Below are positions 8,480 to 14,885 of a DNA stretch of 25,687 bases, piece after piece. The notes under the pieces were generated by a model, which saw nothing but the letters and a program-made list of their open reading frames with translations, searched no databases and was not told the DNA's origin. The position numbers and the translations under genes are program-made. The first letter of the stretch is position 1; each line of letters starts with the position of its first letter. The stretch covers positions 1-25,687 of IMG/VR virus record IMGVR_UViG_3300001097_000029. One strand, given 5' to 3'. Source of the stretch: a virus.

Positions 8480-8818
8480 TTATACCCTCACTTTCAAAGC
8501 TGCGACTGTTAAAGTTGCTACTGAAGAATAGGTAATATCTGTATATAAACTTATATCGTTAAATCTTCTTTTACTCATATAATTAATTACTGTCTCGCTG
8601 CTGGCTGGCACTGTTACAGTTTGGTTATGTGTGATCCCAAAATTATCAGGCCTTCTACTTATAATATTTACTGTTACTGGTGTTACTGCTGCGTTTATGA
8701 GATGAAAACAAGTTTGATTATTATTAATAAAAAAATTCCCATCTACATTAGCTGCCTCATAAGTTGCCTCTAGTCCTGTGTCTATTAGATCCTGCAATAA
8801 AACTTGACTTGACGCCAT
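8480..8818 (-). CDS. Small beta-rich structural protein, paralogue of the 8176-8478 product
   Basis: This 112-residue protein begins MASSQVLLQDLIDTGLEATY and continues with GNFFINNNQTCFHLINAAVT, VTVNIISRRP and SKRRFNDISLYT, ending VATLTVAALKVRV. The start region (VLLQDLIDTGLEATY) is a helix or strand common in phage head-decoration-type single-domain proteins. It shares a strand order and the RFND motif with its downstream neighbour, and a similar plan with the product of 10823-11179. GAGGAGGG precedes the ATG. A role on the capsid surface is inferred from position only. Confidence 0.7.
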   Translation of the reverse strand: MASSQVLLQDLIDTGLEATYEAANVDGNFFINNNQTCFHLINAAVTPVTVNIISRRPDNFGITHNQTVTVPASSETVINYMSKRRFNDISLYTDITYSSVATLTVAALKVRV

Positions 8819-8857
8819 ATATTAGCCCTCCTCATTTTTATTTAGTCTTATATTAAA

Positions 8858-9361
8858 TTAGTTAGTGCTTTCATACCAGGTATAATCTAGGCTTATTGTT
8901 GCAGCCTCATTACTTCCGTTTAATATTCTTAAAACATATTTAGTATTCGCTTTATAAATAAATTCACCAGCAGCAGCACTTCCACCGATACCGTTTTTCT
9001 TGTCTCCTGTAGCTATTAAATTTCTAAACAGTAAAGTTCCACCACTAACTGCTGTTGGATTAGTATAAAAAATTCCAGTACATAAATTTGTAGAACGTCT
9101 ATCTAAATTATAACAAGTAAATTCTGTTGTTCCATCTGTTACTGTTGGTGCTTCAAATAGTTCTACTGTATATGGGCCACCTTTGTCAACGGTAATACTT
9201 CTGTTTATTAAGTGCATAACTTTAGTAGCTGGCACTATAAATTCTACGAAAATTGTTCCGTTTGCTGGCATTGCATATATAGCAGTTGCATTAAACATTA
9301 TTCCAGCATATAAGAATTGAAAAAAGTAAGGTCTTTGGTTTGATATATTACTTTCTATCAT
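8858..9361 (-). CDS. Beta-rich structural protein, head fibre or decoration candidate
   Basis: This 167-residue protein was not assigned to a named family. Visible features are a hydrophobic N-terminal third (YFFQFLYAGIMFNATAIYAM), FVEFIVPATKVMHLINRSIT, YTVELFEAPTVTDGTTEFTC, a Gly-rich loop (GIGGSAAAGEF) and a final strand pair, KYVLRILNGSNEAATISLDY then TWYEST. The ending 'tkYvlri.N.s...a.i.l...wYE' is common in small phage capsid-associated proteins. There is no signal peptide. It lies in a run of seven such genes. GAGGTG precedes the ATG. Confidence 0.68.
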   Translation of the reverse strand: MIESNISNQRPYFFQFLYAGIMFNATAIYAMPANGTIFVEFIVPATKVMHLINRSITVDKGGPYTVELFEAPTVTDGTTEFTCYNLDRRSTNLCTGIFYTNPTAVSGGTLLFRNLIATGDKKNGIGGSAAAGEFIYKANTKYVLRILNGSNEAATISLDYTWYESTN

Positions 9362-9362
9362 T

Positions 9363-9722
9363 TTATTTCACCTCGAATATTCTTATTTTAGTTGTTCCTT
9401 CTGCTGTTCTTGCATATATTCGCATTGGTAGTCCTGTGTCTATATCTATACCCAAATCATAAGTTATATTTTCACCACTAAATGCAATCATATTGTTACC
9501 ATCTAATGTAAAGGGCGTAAATTTATTTAAGTATATAAGTTTTGAACTATCATTAATAACTAATAATTGTTTTCTATCTGCTAAAATATCTACCCCAACA
9601 AAAAGATCTTGCGCTGTTGTTGTTAGTGTGACTTCTTTAATTAAAAGTTGTGTTAATAGTTGAGGTGTTGTTTCTGTTATTGGATTACCACTTGATAAAT
9701 TTCCTGCTTTAATATTAATCAT
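9363..9722 (-). CDS. Beta-rich structural protein of the decoration-like cassette
   Basis: This 119-residue protein begins MINIKAGNLSSGNP. A helical segment (TTPQLLTQLLIKEVTLTTTA) is followed by strands: DRKQLLVINDSSKLIYLNKF and GTTKIRIFEVK. It is not obviously paralogous to the two shorter genes downstream, though the strand pattern 'k.llViN.s...iyl' resembles them. GAGGTGG precedes the ATG, with one base to the next gene's start region. The function is unknown; a structural role is inferred from its place between coat and connector genes. Confidence 0.68.
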   Translation of the reverse strand: MINIKAGNLSSGNPITETTPQLLTQLLIKEVTLTTTAQDLFVGVDILADRKQLLVINDSSKLIYLNKFTPFTLDGNNMIAFSGENITYDLGIDIDTGLPMRIYARTAEGTTKIRIFEVK

Positions 9723-9765
9723 TTTATTTATACCACCTCATTTTATTTTATTTTTTATTCACCTA

Positions 9766-10224
9766 TTAACTACCTATATAATGAATTGATGCCCCTTGTA
9801 ACATCCTAACTGTGGTTGAAGCCCCAATTATTACTACGCTAAATTCAATAAAATCTCCTGTCTCTGCGTAAACAACTCCATCAATCGTATTAACTTCATT
9901 ACTAGCCTCAATCAAAATTTCACACCCAACCGAACTATTAATGGTGACTGCATATCTCATAATAAATGTGCCAGTATTGAATATTTTAGCATTACAATAA
10001 TAATAACCATCTTTTATAACTGTAAATCTAGATGGGTGCGCTGCAAGGTCAATATAGGCAGGATTACCATATCGCAATGTACCAAATGGTAATGGTGTAT
10101 AAAAATTACTTGTTGTACCAAATAATTGTACTCTATTGTTAAAAATAATCCCATCAAAAGCACTACTACCACCACCACTGTCTCCACCTGATCCACCTCT
10201 AGTAAAATTAGTATTGTTAAACAT
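9766..10224 (-). CDS. C1q/TNF-like head-fibre candidate with Gly-rich stalk
   Basis: This 152-residue protein has a short Gly/Ser stretch near the N-terminus (RGGSGGDSGGGSS, about residues 9-21), then a single beta-sandwich of about 125 residues. The order FTVIKDGYYYCNAKIFNTG, RYAVTIN, VYAETGDFIEFSVVI and a final GASIHYIG follows the C1q/TNF jelly-roll plan, where 'GyY.v.a.i' and 'l..GD.v.v.v' are the best-kept parts. Such trimeric domains occur at tips of phage head and tail fibres. A trimeric head fibre is the best inference. Its ATG overlaps the stop region of the preceding gene, so translation is probably coupled. Confidence 0.68.
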   Translation of the reverse strand: MFNNTNFTRGGSGGDSGGGSSAFDGIIFNNRVQLFGTTSNFYTPLPFGTLRYGNPAYIDLAAHPSRFTVIKDGYYYCNAKIFNTGTFIMRYAVTINSSVGCEILIEASNEVNTIDGVVYAETGDFIEFSVVIIGASTTVRMLQGASIHYIGS

Positions 10225-10225
10225 T

Positions 10226-10492
10226 TTAACTCACGCTCCATTCCATTATTTGAGCAGTAGCGCCAGTTACGTCAGAAATTAAACTTATATCCCCCATAGT
10301 ATCTAAATTAATTATAGTATTTTCAGTTAACAAAAATCCATTTGCTGCTGTTAAATCTGATCTACCATTTAAATCAATCCAAATATTACCAGTCAATACC
10401 CATAAATTAGATTTTTCTCCAATTATATTTTTAATTATTACAACTTCATTAACTGCAAAAGATGGCGTAACTTTAGTTTTATTGTACTTCAC
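10226..10492 (-). CDS. Small beta-rich structural protein
   Basis: This 88-residue protein starts at GTG (10492) seven bases after AAGGAGG. It has strands FAVNEVVIIKNI, SNLWVLTGNIWIDLNG and TIINLDTMGDISLISDVTG. No family is recognised. The start lies 22 bases past the end of the -1 frame of the preceding gene. It belongs to the same apparently co-transcribed cassette. Confidence 0.66.
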   Translation of the reverse strand: MKYNKTKVTPSFAVNEVVIIKNIIGEKSNLWVLTGNIWIDLNGRSDLTAANGFLLTENTIINLDTMGDISLISDVTGATAQIMEWSVS

Positions 10493-10514
10493 AATTAAAC
10501 CTCCTTTTTAGGAT

Positions 10515-11179
10515 CTATTTTTTCTTTCTACTTTTTTTTAATTCCTTCAGGCTAGGATCTACGAACTTTTCTTCTTTACCTTCCAGGATCTCATTTTTAA
10601 ATATTCCAGGGTATTCAGGGCCATTTTTTTCAGGATCATTTATAGGATCTTCAGGAAGTACAAAAAGCCCAGCAGCTTTATCTTCTGCTGCGCCTTTTAT
10701 ATCTTCTATGATTATATAATTTTCATCATTTTCTAGCCTATTTACTAGATCTTTATTAGACGTTGACCATATAACCCCAGTTTCCAGGTTTTTATAATAC
10801 TTAACTTTTAAACCTGGATCTTTTATTTTAAAGTTCCTAAAGCAAAAATAGTCCCTACAAACCCAGTTTCAAAATCAATATAAATTTTACCCTTATCTGC
10901 CCCTGTAATGTTTTCCCATCTCATGCCCTCTAATAAAATACTTGCCCTGCCTGTTGTTGCTGCAAGTTGAAAAACTTTATCACTTGCTGTACCATAAATT
11001 GATTTTATAGTAACGTTTTTAGGCGCTCCACTTGTTTGTGTTACTACTAACATTAATTGTTCACTTAATCCTGCGTCAACTATACAACCATCTGCGACTA
11101 CTGGTACTAGTGGTAAAGCTGCTGTATTTAAAAAATCATTTGCTACCATCTGATTAATTGGTAATACTTGTCTTGCCAT
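10515..11179 (-). CDS. Decoration-like protein with predicted -1 frameshift extension (zero frame 10823-11179)
   Basis: The zero-frame product has 118 residues (MARQVLPINQMVANDFLNTA to FALGTLK) and looks like a single beta-sandwich. After it a 103-codon frame in the -1 register runs to a UAG at 10517-10515 with ordinary coding composition but no ATG, GTG or TTG in its opening part. Its sequence, IKDPGLKVKYYKNLETGVIW followed by TSNKDLVNRLENDENY and ending KSRKKK, resembles small proteins found after coat genes in other phages (from memory). The zero frame ends ACU UUA AAA UAA, containing the canonical heptamer U UUA AAA. A shift would fuse GTLK to IKDPG and give 221 residues. AGGGGGG precedes the ATG at 11179. 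A separate gene with an AUA start is the alternative. Confidence 0.78.
10784..10832 (-). promoter_or_regulatory. -1 frameshift signal: slippery U UUA AAA (10832-10826), spacer and stem
   Basis: In the zero frame the heptamer reads ACU UUA AAA UAA, an exact X XXY YYZ site right before the stop. Seven bases downstream starts a perfect 9-bp stem: UCCAGGUUU (about 10818-10810) pairs with AAACCUGGA (about 10791-10783) around an 18-base loop. Spacing of 5-9 bases is the classic distance for a stimulatory structure. The -1 frame then stays open for 103 codons. Confidence 0.78.
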
Positions 11180-11209
11180 TTTAATTCCCCCTATTATTTT
11201 ATTTTAAGA

Positions 11210-11234
11210 AAACGGATCAAGTTATGATCCGTTT
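11210..11234 (-). terminator. Hairpin after the coat gene, probable intrinsic or partial terminator
   Basis: A perfect 10-bp stem AAACGGATCA/TGATCCGTTT encloses a 5-base loop and is followed on the minus strand by TCTTAAAATA. It lies 11 bases after the coat stop. Phages often place a leaky terminator or stabilising hairpin here to raise coat mRNA over later genes. Confidence 0.72.
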
Positions 11235-11245
11235 ATAGTTTTATA

Positions 11246-12190
11246 CTATAGTGCTGGCCTATTTACTATCAATACTGCTAAAGCTGTTGGGCGTGTAACT
11301 TTTGCGCCATAAAGATGAAGCCCTTTTAGTGCGTCTGCGAAACGTTTTTCAGGTCTATATGCCTCTGTGCTGTTAATTTGTTCTGCATAACTCCAAGCGC
11401 CATTGTACCCTGCAATTACTTTGTATTCTGTTGTTACTGTTGCAAAAGGTACTTGATTAGACTTCATAATCATAAAGCCAGCAGCCTCGCCTACCATACC
11501 ATTTATTCTAGTAGTTTCTGCTGTCTGATCTCCTGTTGCTACAAATCTATCATCTTTGAGTAATAGTCCATGATACCAGCTAGGTACTATGACAAATCTT
11601 CCAATCGTAGGCACATTACTTTCATCTAGTAAAATTCCTAAATCTACTAAAGCGTCATATGCGTCTGTTACTGCTGTAAATACAATAGGCGCTCCTACTG
11701 CTCCTAATAAATTACTTGCTGCTACCTCTGTATATAATCCTGCTATATAACTATCTGCAATTTTTGCTAAGCCATAAGCTGCCTCTGCCATAGCTTGCTG
11801 CATAACTTTTGGGTTCTGTTGTGCTGCGTCTATATCGTCAATTTGAAAATTGTAATATTTAGATTGTGAAATTAATAGTGTCCTGCTTGTATCTGTGAGT
11901 GTTTCAGGATCTCCAATATTTGTATTTTTAGCGTAGTCATCAATGGTAACTTCACCTATACCATTAATTTTAACTGTGTCGCCATACACGCTGATTTCAC
12001 CTTCATAATCTCTATTAATTACAGAAGGTTGGCCATAAATTAAAGCGTCTTTTAGTGTTACTAGTAGCTGTGCGCTCCATACTGCTGGAATAAAGTTATT
12101 GATTGTAAATCTATTAAGTGTTATTGCTTTGAAATTTTTATTAAGATTAGTTCGTGCGTTGAATTCTTGTACAAAATTTAATTTTTTCAT
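11246..12190 (-). CDS. Major capsid (coat) protein, P22-coat-like family
   Basis: This 314-residue protein has the plan of the short P22-coat-like coat proteins of Gram-positive siphoviruses: an N-terminal arm, TINNFIPAVWSAQLLVTLKD, a strand block with GDTVKINGIGEVTIDDY, LISQSKYYNFQIDDIDAAQQ, then AEAAYGLAKIADSYIAGLY and a C-terminal beta region ending LAVLIVNRPAL. It forms the icosahedral shell around the scaffold. AGGAGGAT precedes the ATG. It follows the scaffold gene by 19 bases and is followed by a strong hairpin. The N-terminal LNFVQEFNA only weakly resembles the Prp cleavage motif. Confidence 0.9.
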   Translation of the reverse strand: MKKLNFVQEFNARTNLNKNFKAITLNRFTINNFIPAVWSAQLLVTLKDALIYGQPSVINRDYEGEISVYGDTVKINGIGEVTIDDYAKNTNIGDPETLTDTSRTLLISQSKYYNFQIDDIDAAQQNPKVMQQAMAEAAYGLAKIADSYIAGLYTEVAASNLLGAVGAPIVFTAVTDAYDALVDLGILLDESNVPTIGRFVIVPSWYHGLLLKDDRFVATGDQTAETTRINGMVGEAAGFMIMKSNQVPFATVTTEYKVIAGYNGAWSYAEQINSTEAYRPEKRFADALKGLHLYGAKVTRPTALAVLIVNRPAL

Positions 12191-12209
12191 ATTAAGATCC
12201 TCCTAGTTT

Positions 12210-12935
12210 TTATTTTTTTAAAGGGTGAGCTGCCATAAATTCGTTAATTTGAGGTAACCTTTTTGTGACTTCTTCAGCGCTCATTTTTCTAATTAAATCA
12301 TAACTTAATGGTTCTTTATTTGTATCTCCATTGAATGATCCTCCACCAGTTCCTGGTAACTCTGTTTTAATTGTACCTAGTTCAGGAATATCTTCTAAAA
12401 TCTTTTTAATCTGACCATTTACAGCTACATCATCTAGTTTACCTTCCACTATATCCAAACTTTCTAAGTCCATTAATTTCATTAAATATGATATTTTTTC
12501 AGGCTTTACTCCTGCTGCTGTAGCTGCTTGTTTAATTTCATTATTACGTAAGTATGAATTGTTTTTATTAATGGCCTGATCTCTTTCTAGTGTTAGATCC
12601 TGCTGGCGTTGTATTGCTCTTTCTAAATCTGTCTTGCCCTCTAGATCTTTTGCTGCTTTATCATCTAACATTGCTTTTAATGCTGTTTCATCTTTTAAGC
12701 CCATACCCTGCAAAAGTGTAGCCATTTGTTTTTTTGCCTCTCTCTGAATTCTAGTCATAAAAGATTTTTCATCAGGAAAACTTGCAAAAGGATCTTTTGC
12801 TGGTGGATCTGCTGGTGGATCTGCTGGTGGATCTCCTGCTGGTGGATCTATAGCTGGTGGATCTCCTGCTGGTGGATCTGTTTCACCAAATAAAGATAAA
12901 TTAAAGTTGAATAGTTTTTTTAATTTCAATAACAT
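12210..12935 (-). CDS. Capsid scaffold protein (DUF4355-like) with a putative Prp cleavage motif
   Basis: This 241-residue acidic, helical protein is the scaffold that shapes the procapsid. After a short basic/hydrophobic N-terminus (MLLKLKKLFNFNLSLF) comes a Pro/Ala/Asp-rich linker with repeated DPPA units (about residues 19-50). A coiled-coil-like region follows, beginning FASFPDEKSFMTRIQREAKK, with DLEGKTDLERAIQRQQDLTL later, and a C-terminal helix ending AAHPLKK. DUF4355 scaffolds of Gram-positive phages have the same plan. The N-terminal FNLSLF followed by GETD matches the motif cut by Prp protease in ribosomal protein L27 (NLQLF before A) and in the scaffold of phage 80alpha. The gene lies between the Prp-like gene and the coat gene. 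GGAGGT precedes the ATG. Confidence 0.85.
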   Translation of the reverse strand: MLLKLKKLFNFNLSLFGETDPPAGDPPAIDPPAGDPPADPPADPPAKDPFASFPDEKSFMTRIQREAKKQMATLLQGMGLKDETALKAMLDDKAAKDLEGKTDLERAIQRQQDLTLERDQAINKNNSYLRNNEIKQAATAAGVKPEKISYLMKLMDLESLDIVEGKLDDVAVNGQIKKILEDIPELGTIKTELPGTGGGSFNGDTNKEPLSYDLIRKMSAEEVTKRLPQINEFMAAHPLKK

Positions 12936-12988
12936 TTTTGTTACCTCCGTTTTTATGGATTACGTTTCCCCAGCCATTTATATAGCCC

Positions 12989-13183
12989 TTACTGTAGGGC
13001 CTCTTGCTTGTCAACTATCTCTAGTTCTATTTCATCAGGGTATTTATAACTAACTGCTTGCAGGCCCAAAACTGCTGTTTCCAATATGGCTGATACAGCA
13101 GCGCATACTGTAGGATCTTTTGCGTGGTCAACTGAATATATTTCCATTTCCCCATGTCTCATTGTTACACATATTTTAATCAT
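12989..13183 (-). CDS. Prp-like cysteine protease (DUF464), candidate prohead protease
   Basis: This 64-residue protein contains VDHAKDPTVCAAVSAILETA. Prp proteases, which trim ribosomal protein L27 in Firmicutes, have a conserved HA, then a Cys within VCAAVSA(L/I).qTa.lGL. Here the likely catalytic pair is His20 and Cys27, seven residues apart rather than the usual twelve, so the active-site loop is shortened by five. The family is usually about 105 residues, so this is a reduced version. ATG at 13183 is chosen because AAGGGAT lies upstream; the longer frame from 13228 would overlap a 39-codon frame in another register. The place directly before the scaffold gene suggests head maturation. 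Loss of activity is possible because of the short loop. Confidence 0.66.
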   Translation of the reverse strand: MIKICVTMRHGEMEIYSVDHAKDPTVCAAVSAILETAVLGLQAVSYKYPDEIELEIVDKQEALQ

Positions 13184-13196
13184 AATTTTATCCCTT

Positions 13197-13316
13197 CTAC
13201 TCGTCTTTGCTGCTACACATATAATCACACATATCTTCCTGAAGATCTATTTCTGCCAGGGCTGCGTCTTTTGTATCGTATGGTGTTGGCTGGTGTTGAT
13301 TTAAAAATAAATTCAT
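13197..13316 (-). CDS. Small hypothetical protein (39 residues)
   Basis: The frame starts at ATG 13316 (MNLFLNQHQPTPYDTKDAAL) and ends at a TAG at 13197-13199, 13 bases before the Prp-like start. Codon choice (GAC GCA, GCC CTG) matches the neighbours. The C-terminus has two Cys (MCDYMCSS). A weak AGGAC lies 13-15 bases before the start. No family is recognised. It fills the space between the minor capsid C-part and the protease gene. Confidence 0.5.
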   Translation of the reverse strand: MNLFLNQHQPTPYDTKDAALAEIDLQEDMCDYMCSSKDE

Positions 13317-13378
13317 TATATAAAATTTATGTCCTAATGATATAACACATAATTGACTAATATAAAACACTTCCTTTT

Positions 13379-13690
13379 TTAAGCGTCAGGCCATTCTGCT
13401 CTGAATTCCCTTCTGATTGCATACCACTCTTGAAGTTTTGCCTTTGATAGTTTTATATCTTTATCAATAAAAGATACGCTAACCCTGTTTTTCCATTGTA
13501 CAATCATTCTGTTAATATAATTAAGGTGCTGCTTTGCCTCATATAATGCTTTCTCTCTTGCTAGATCTTCTTTACTAGGTTTAGCTGGTTTAGTGCTTAT
13601 ACCTTCTACATATATAGATACGCTATGTTTACAGTTAGGGTGAAATAATCCATTCGCTATAGCATTTGATAACGTTCCATATTTAGCCAT
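13379..13690 (-). CDS. Minor capsid protein, C-terminal part (Phage_min_cap2), split gene
   Basis: This 103-residue frame is the C-terminal end of a Phage_min_cap2 (PF06152) protein. KYGTLSNAIANGLFHPNC followed by KHSVSIYVEGIS matches the family's conserved 'KYpsL.eAi..GLFHPNCrHs..pYipGis', and the rest is the usual Arg/Lys-rich helical tail (YEAKQHLNYINRMIVQWKNR). The matching N-terminal part is at 14083-14871, and the family normally has both in one chain. The ATG at 13690 lacks a ribosome site and is one base past the stop of the 66-codon gene, so it may be made by reinitiation. A spliced or rearranged origin is possible. Confidence 0.78.
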   Translation of the reverse strand: MAKYGTLSNAIANGLFHPNCKHSVSIYVEGISTKPAKPSKEDLAREKALYEAKQHLNYINRMIVQWKNRVSVSFIDKDIKLSKAKLQEWYAIRREFRAEWPDA

Positions 13691-13691
13691 A

Positions 13692-13892
13692 CTACACAGC
13701 CATTAATCTAGTGAAAAGATCTTTAATAATAGGTCCTGCTTTTTGCTCTCTAAGTTCTATTGCTATTTTATTAGATAAATAATCTATTTGTTTTTCTGAT
13801 AATCCTTCTTTTACTGTATGATCTTTACTTTTTGGGAACGCTTTTGTTAATATTGCTTTTTGCTCTGCATTTACTACGCTGGTTTTTGACAT
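13692..13892 (-). CDS. Hypothetical 66-residue protein inside the split minor capsid gene
   Basis: The frame begins MSKTSVVNAEQKAILTKAF after an excellent AGGAGG (9 bases) and ends RLMAV, one base before the C-terminal part of the minor capsid gene. It is basic, helical and Lys-rich, with KEGLSEKQIDYLSNKIAIEL in the middle. It has no HNH, GIY-YIG or other nuclease motif, so it does not look like a homing endonuclease. No family is recognised. It could be a small moron gene carried by the insert. Confidence 0.62.
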   Translation of the reverse strand: MSKTSVVNAEQKAILTKAFPKSKDHTVKEGLSEKQIDYLSNKIAIELREQKAGPIIKDLFTRLMAV

Positions 13893-14082
13893 TGATAAAC
13901 GCCTCCTATTATTTTATATTAGTTGTATTATATAACATTTTACATCTTTATACATCATTCAATATAATAAGAGTTATATTGAATGGTGTTATTATTTTAC
14001 ATAAAATTTTAGTGTAAAATTTTTTCAATATTATGTCTATAATTAAATAATACACTCGTTTCTAGTATTTTACAATACACTT
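13893..14082 (-). other. Hairpin-rich AT insert upstream of the 66-codon gene, no coding seen
   Basis: This 190-base gap, within the split minor capsid gene, holds three inverted repeats: GTATT/AATAC (14065-14078), ATTTTACA/TGTAAAAT (13994-14020), and an 11- to 12-bp stem ATTCAATATAA/TTATATTGAAT (13956-13985). A TATAAT lies about 50 bases before the ATG of the 66-codon gene but no good -35 is seen. Together this looks like an inserted element with its own expression signals rather than ordinary intergenic DNA. Conserved group I intron cores were looked for and not found. Confidence 0.6.
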
Positions 14083-14871
14083 TTATTCATCTTGAATTAA
14101 AACTTTACCTTCATAAGGTAAACATAAATCGCTGCTGCCAGGGTGATATGATACGATCACTAAACTCACGCCAAGTTCGTCCATTCTGTCCTGCGTTCCT
14201 GCTAGATTAGCTTGAACTAAATTAGATCTGCAAGCCATTTCACTATAGCTTTGTAATGTCCAGTTTCTTCCAGCCTTATCCACAAAACCTGAAACGCCTT
14301 TGTTTGCGAATTTATTTAGTGATCCCTGAACTGCGTCCCTTAATGTGCCTGATCCAGTTAACGTTGTTGATACGCTTTCTGCTATAACTTGCCTGTAAAT
14401 ATCATCAGTAGACCTTATAATTTGTGGGTGAGTTAATTTTAACTGATCTGTTAGGGCCTTGCCTAATGCGTCTACCTTTGTAGTATCTACTTTAGCAAAA
14501 GCTATTTTAACTTCAGTTTCTACTATCCCTATCTGATCACTAAAATATAGTTCACCTTCTTTAGTCCTTGCTATTCCCTGGCGTTTTAAATCTGCGTCAA
14601 CTGAATTTAGGCCCTCTTTATACCCTTTTGCTATAATTCCGTTTGCCTCTTTAGGCATTTCTAAATCTAGGACGCTGATCTGTTCTTTTACATCATCTCG
14701 CATTTTTTGAATTTGTAATAATTTTTTATGCTGCCAGTTTGCAGGATCATCTGCTGTATTCTTAGATAATCTTTTACTAACTTTTTCCAGTATATTATTT
14801 TCTGCTGCGCTGTATAGATCTACTACTTGTTGCGCCAGTATTCTATTTGTATTAGCATTAATCCCTGGCAT
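14083..14871 (-). CDS. Minor capsid protein, N-terminal part (Phage_min_cap2), split gene
   Basis: This 262-residue protein matches the N-terminal two thirds of Phage_min_cap2 proteins, which sit near the portal. The family landmarks are GVSGFVDKAGRNWTLQSYSE, then MACRSNLVQANLAGTQDR, and SSDLCLPYEGKV, which is the usual C..W/P.GKV block. The chain then stops after LIQDE, where relatives continue into a GLFHPNCrHs block. That missing block is found 392 bases downstream (13379-13690) in another frame. AAGGGGGAT precedes the ATG. The order portal then minor capsid is standard. Confidence 0.82.
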   Translation of the reverse strand: MPGINANTNRILAQQVVDLYSAAENNILEKVSKRLSKNTADDPANWQHKKLLQIQKMRDDVKEQISVLDLEMPKEANGIIAKGYKEGLNSVDADLKRQGIARTKEGELYFSDQIGIVETEVKIAFAKVDTTKVDALGKALTDQLKLTHPQIIRSTDDIYRQVIAESVSTTLTGSGTLRDAVQGSLNKFANKGVSGFVDKAGRNWTLQSYSEMACRSNLVQANLAGTQDRMDELGVSLVIVSYHPGSSDLCLPYEGKVLIQDE

Positions 14872-14885
14872 ATATTATCCCCCTT

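Noticed and set aside
13184-13228. Longer start (ATG at 13228) for the Prp-like protein
   Set aside because: The extra 15 residues overlap the 39-codon frame, and Prp proteins begin near the MIKI strand, which has its own ribosome site.
13688-14085. Group I intron in the minor capsid gene
   Set aside because: The edges could fit, but no internal guide sequence or conserved P7-like core was found and half of the insert is a protein frame. Kept only as one possibility in the finding on the split gene.
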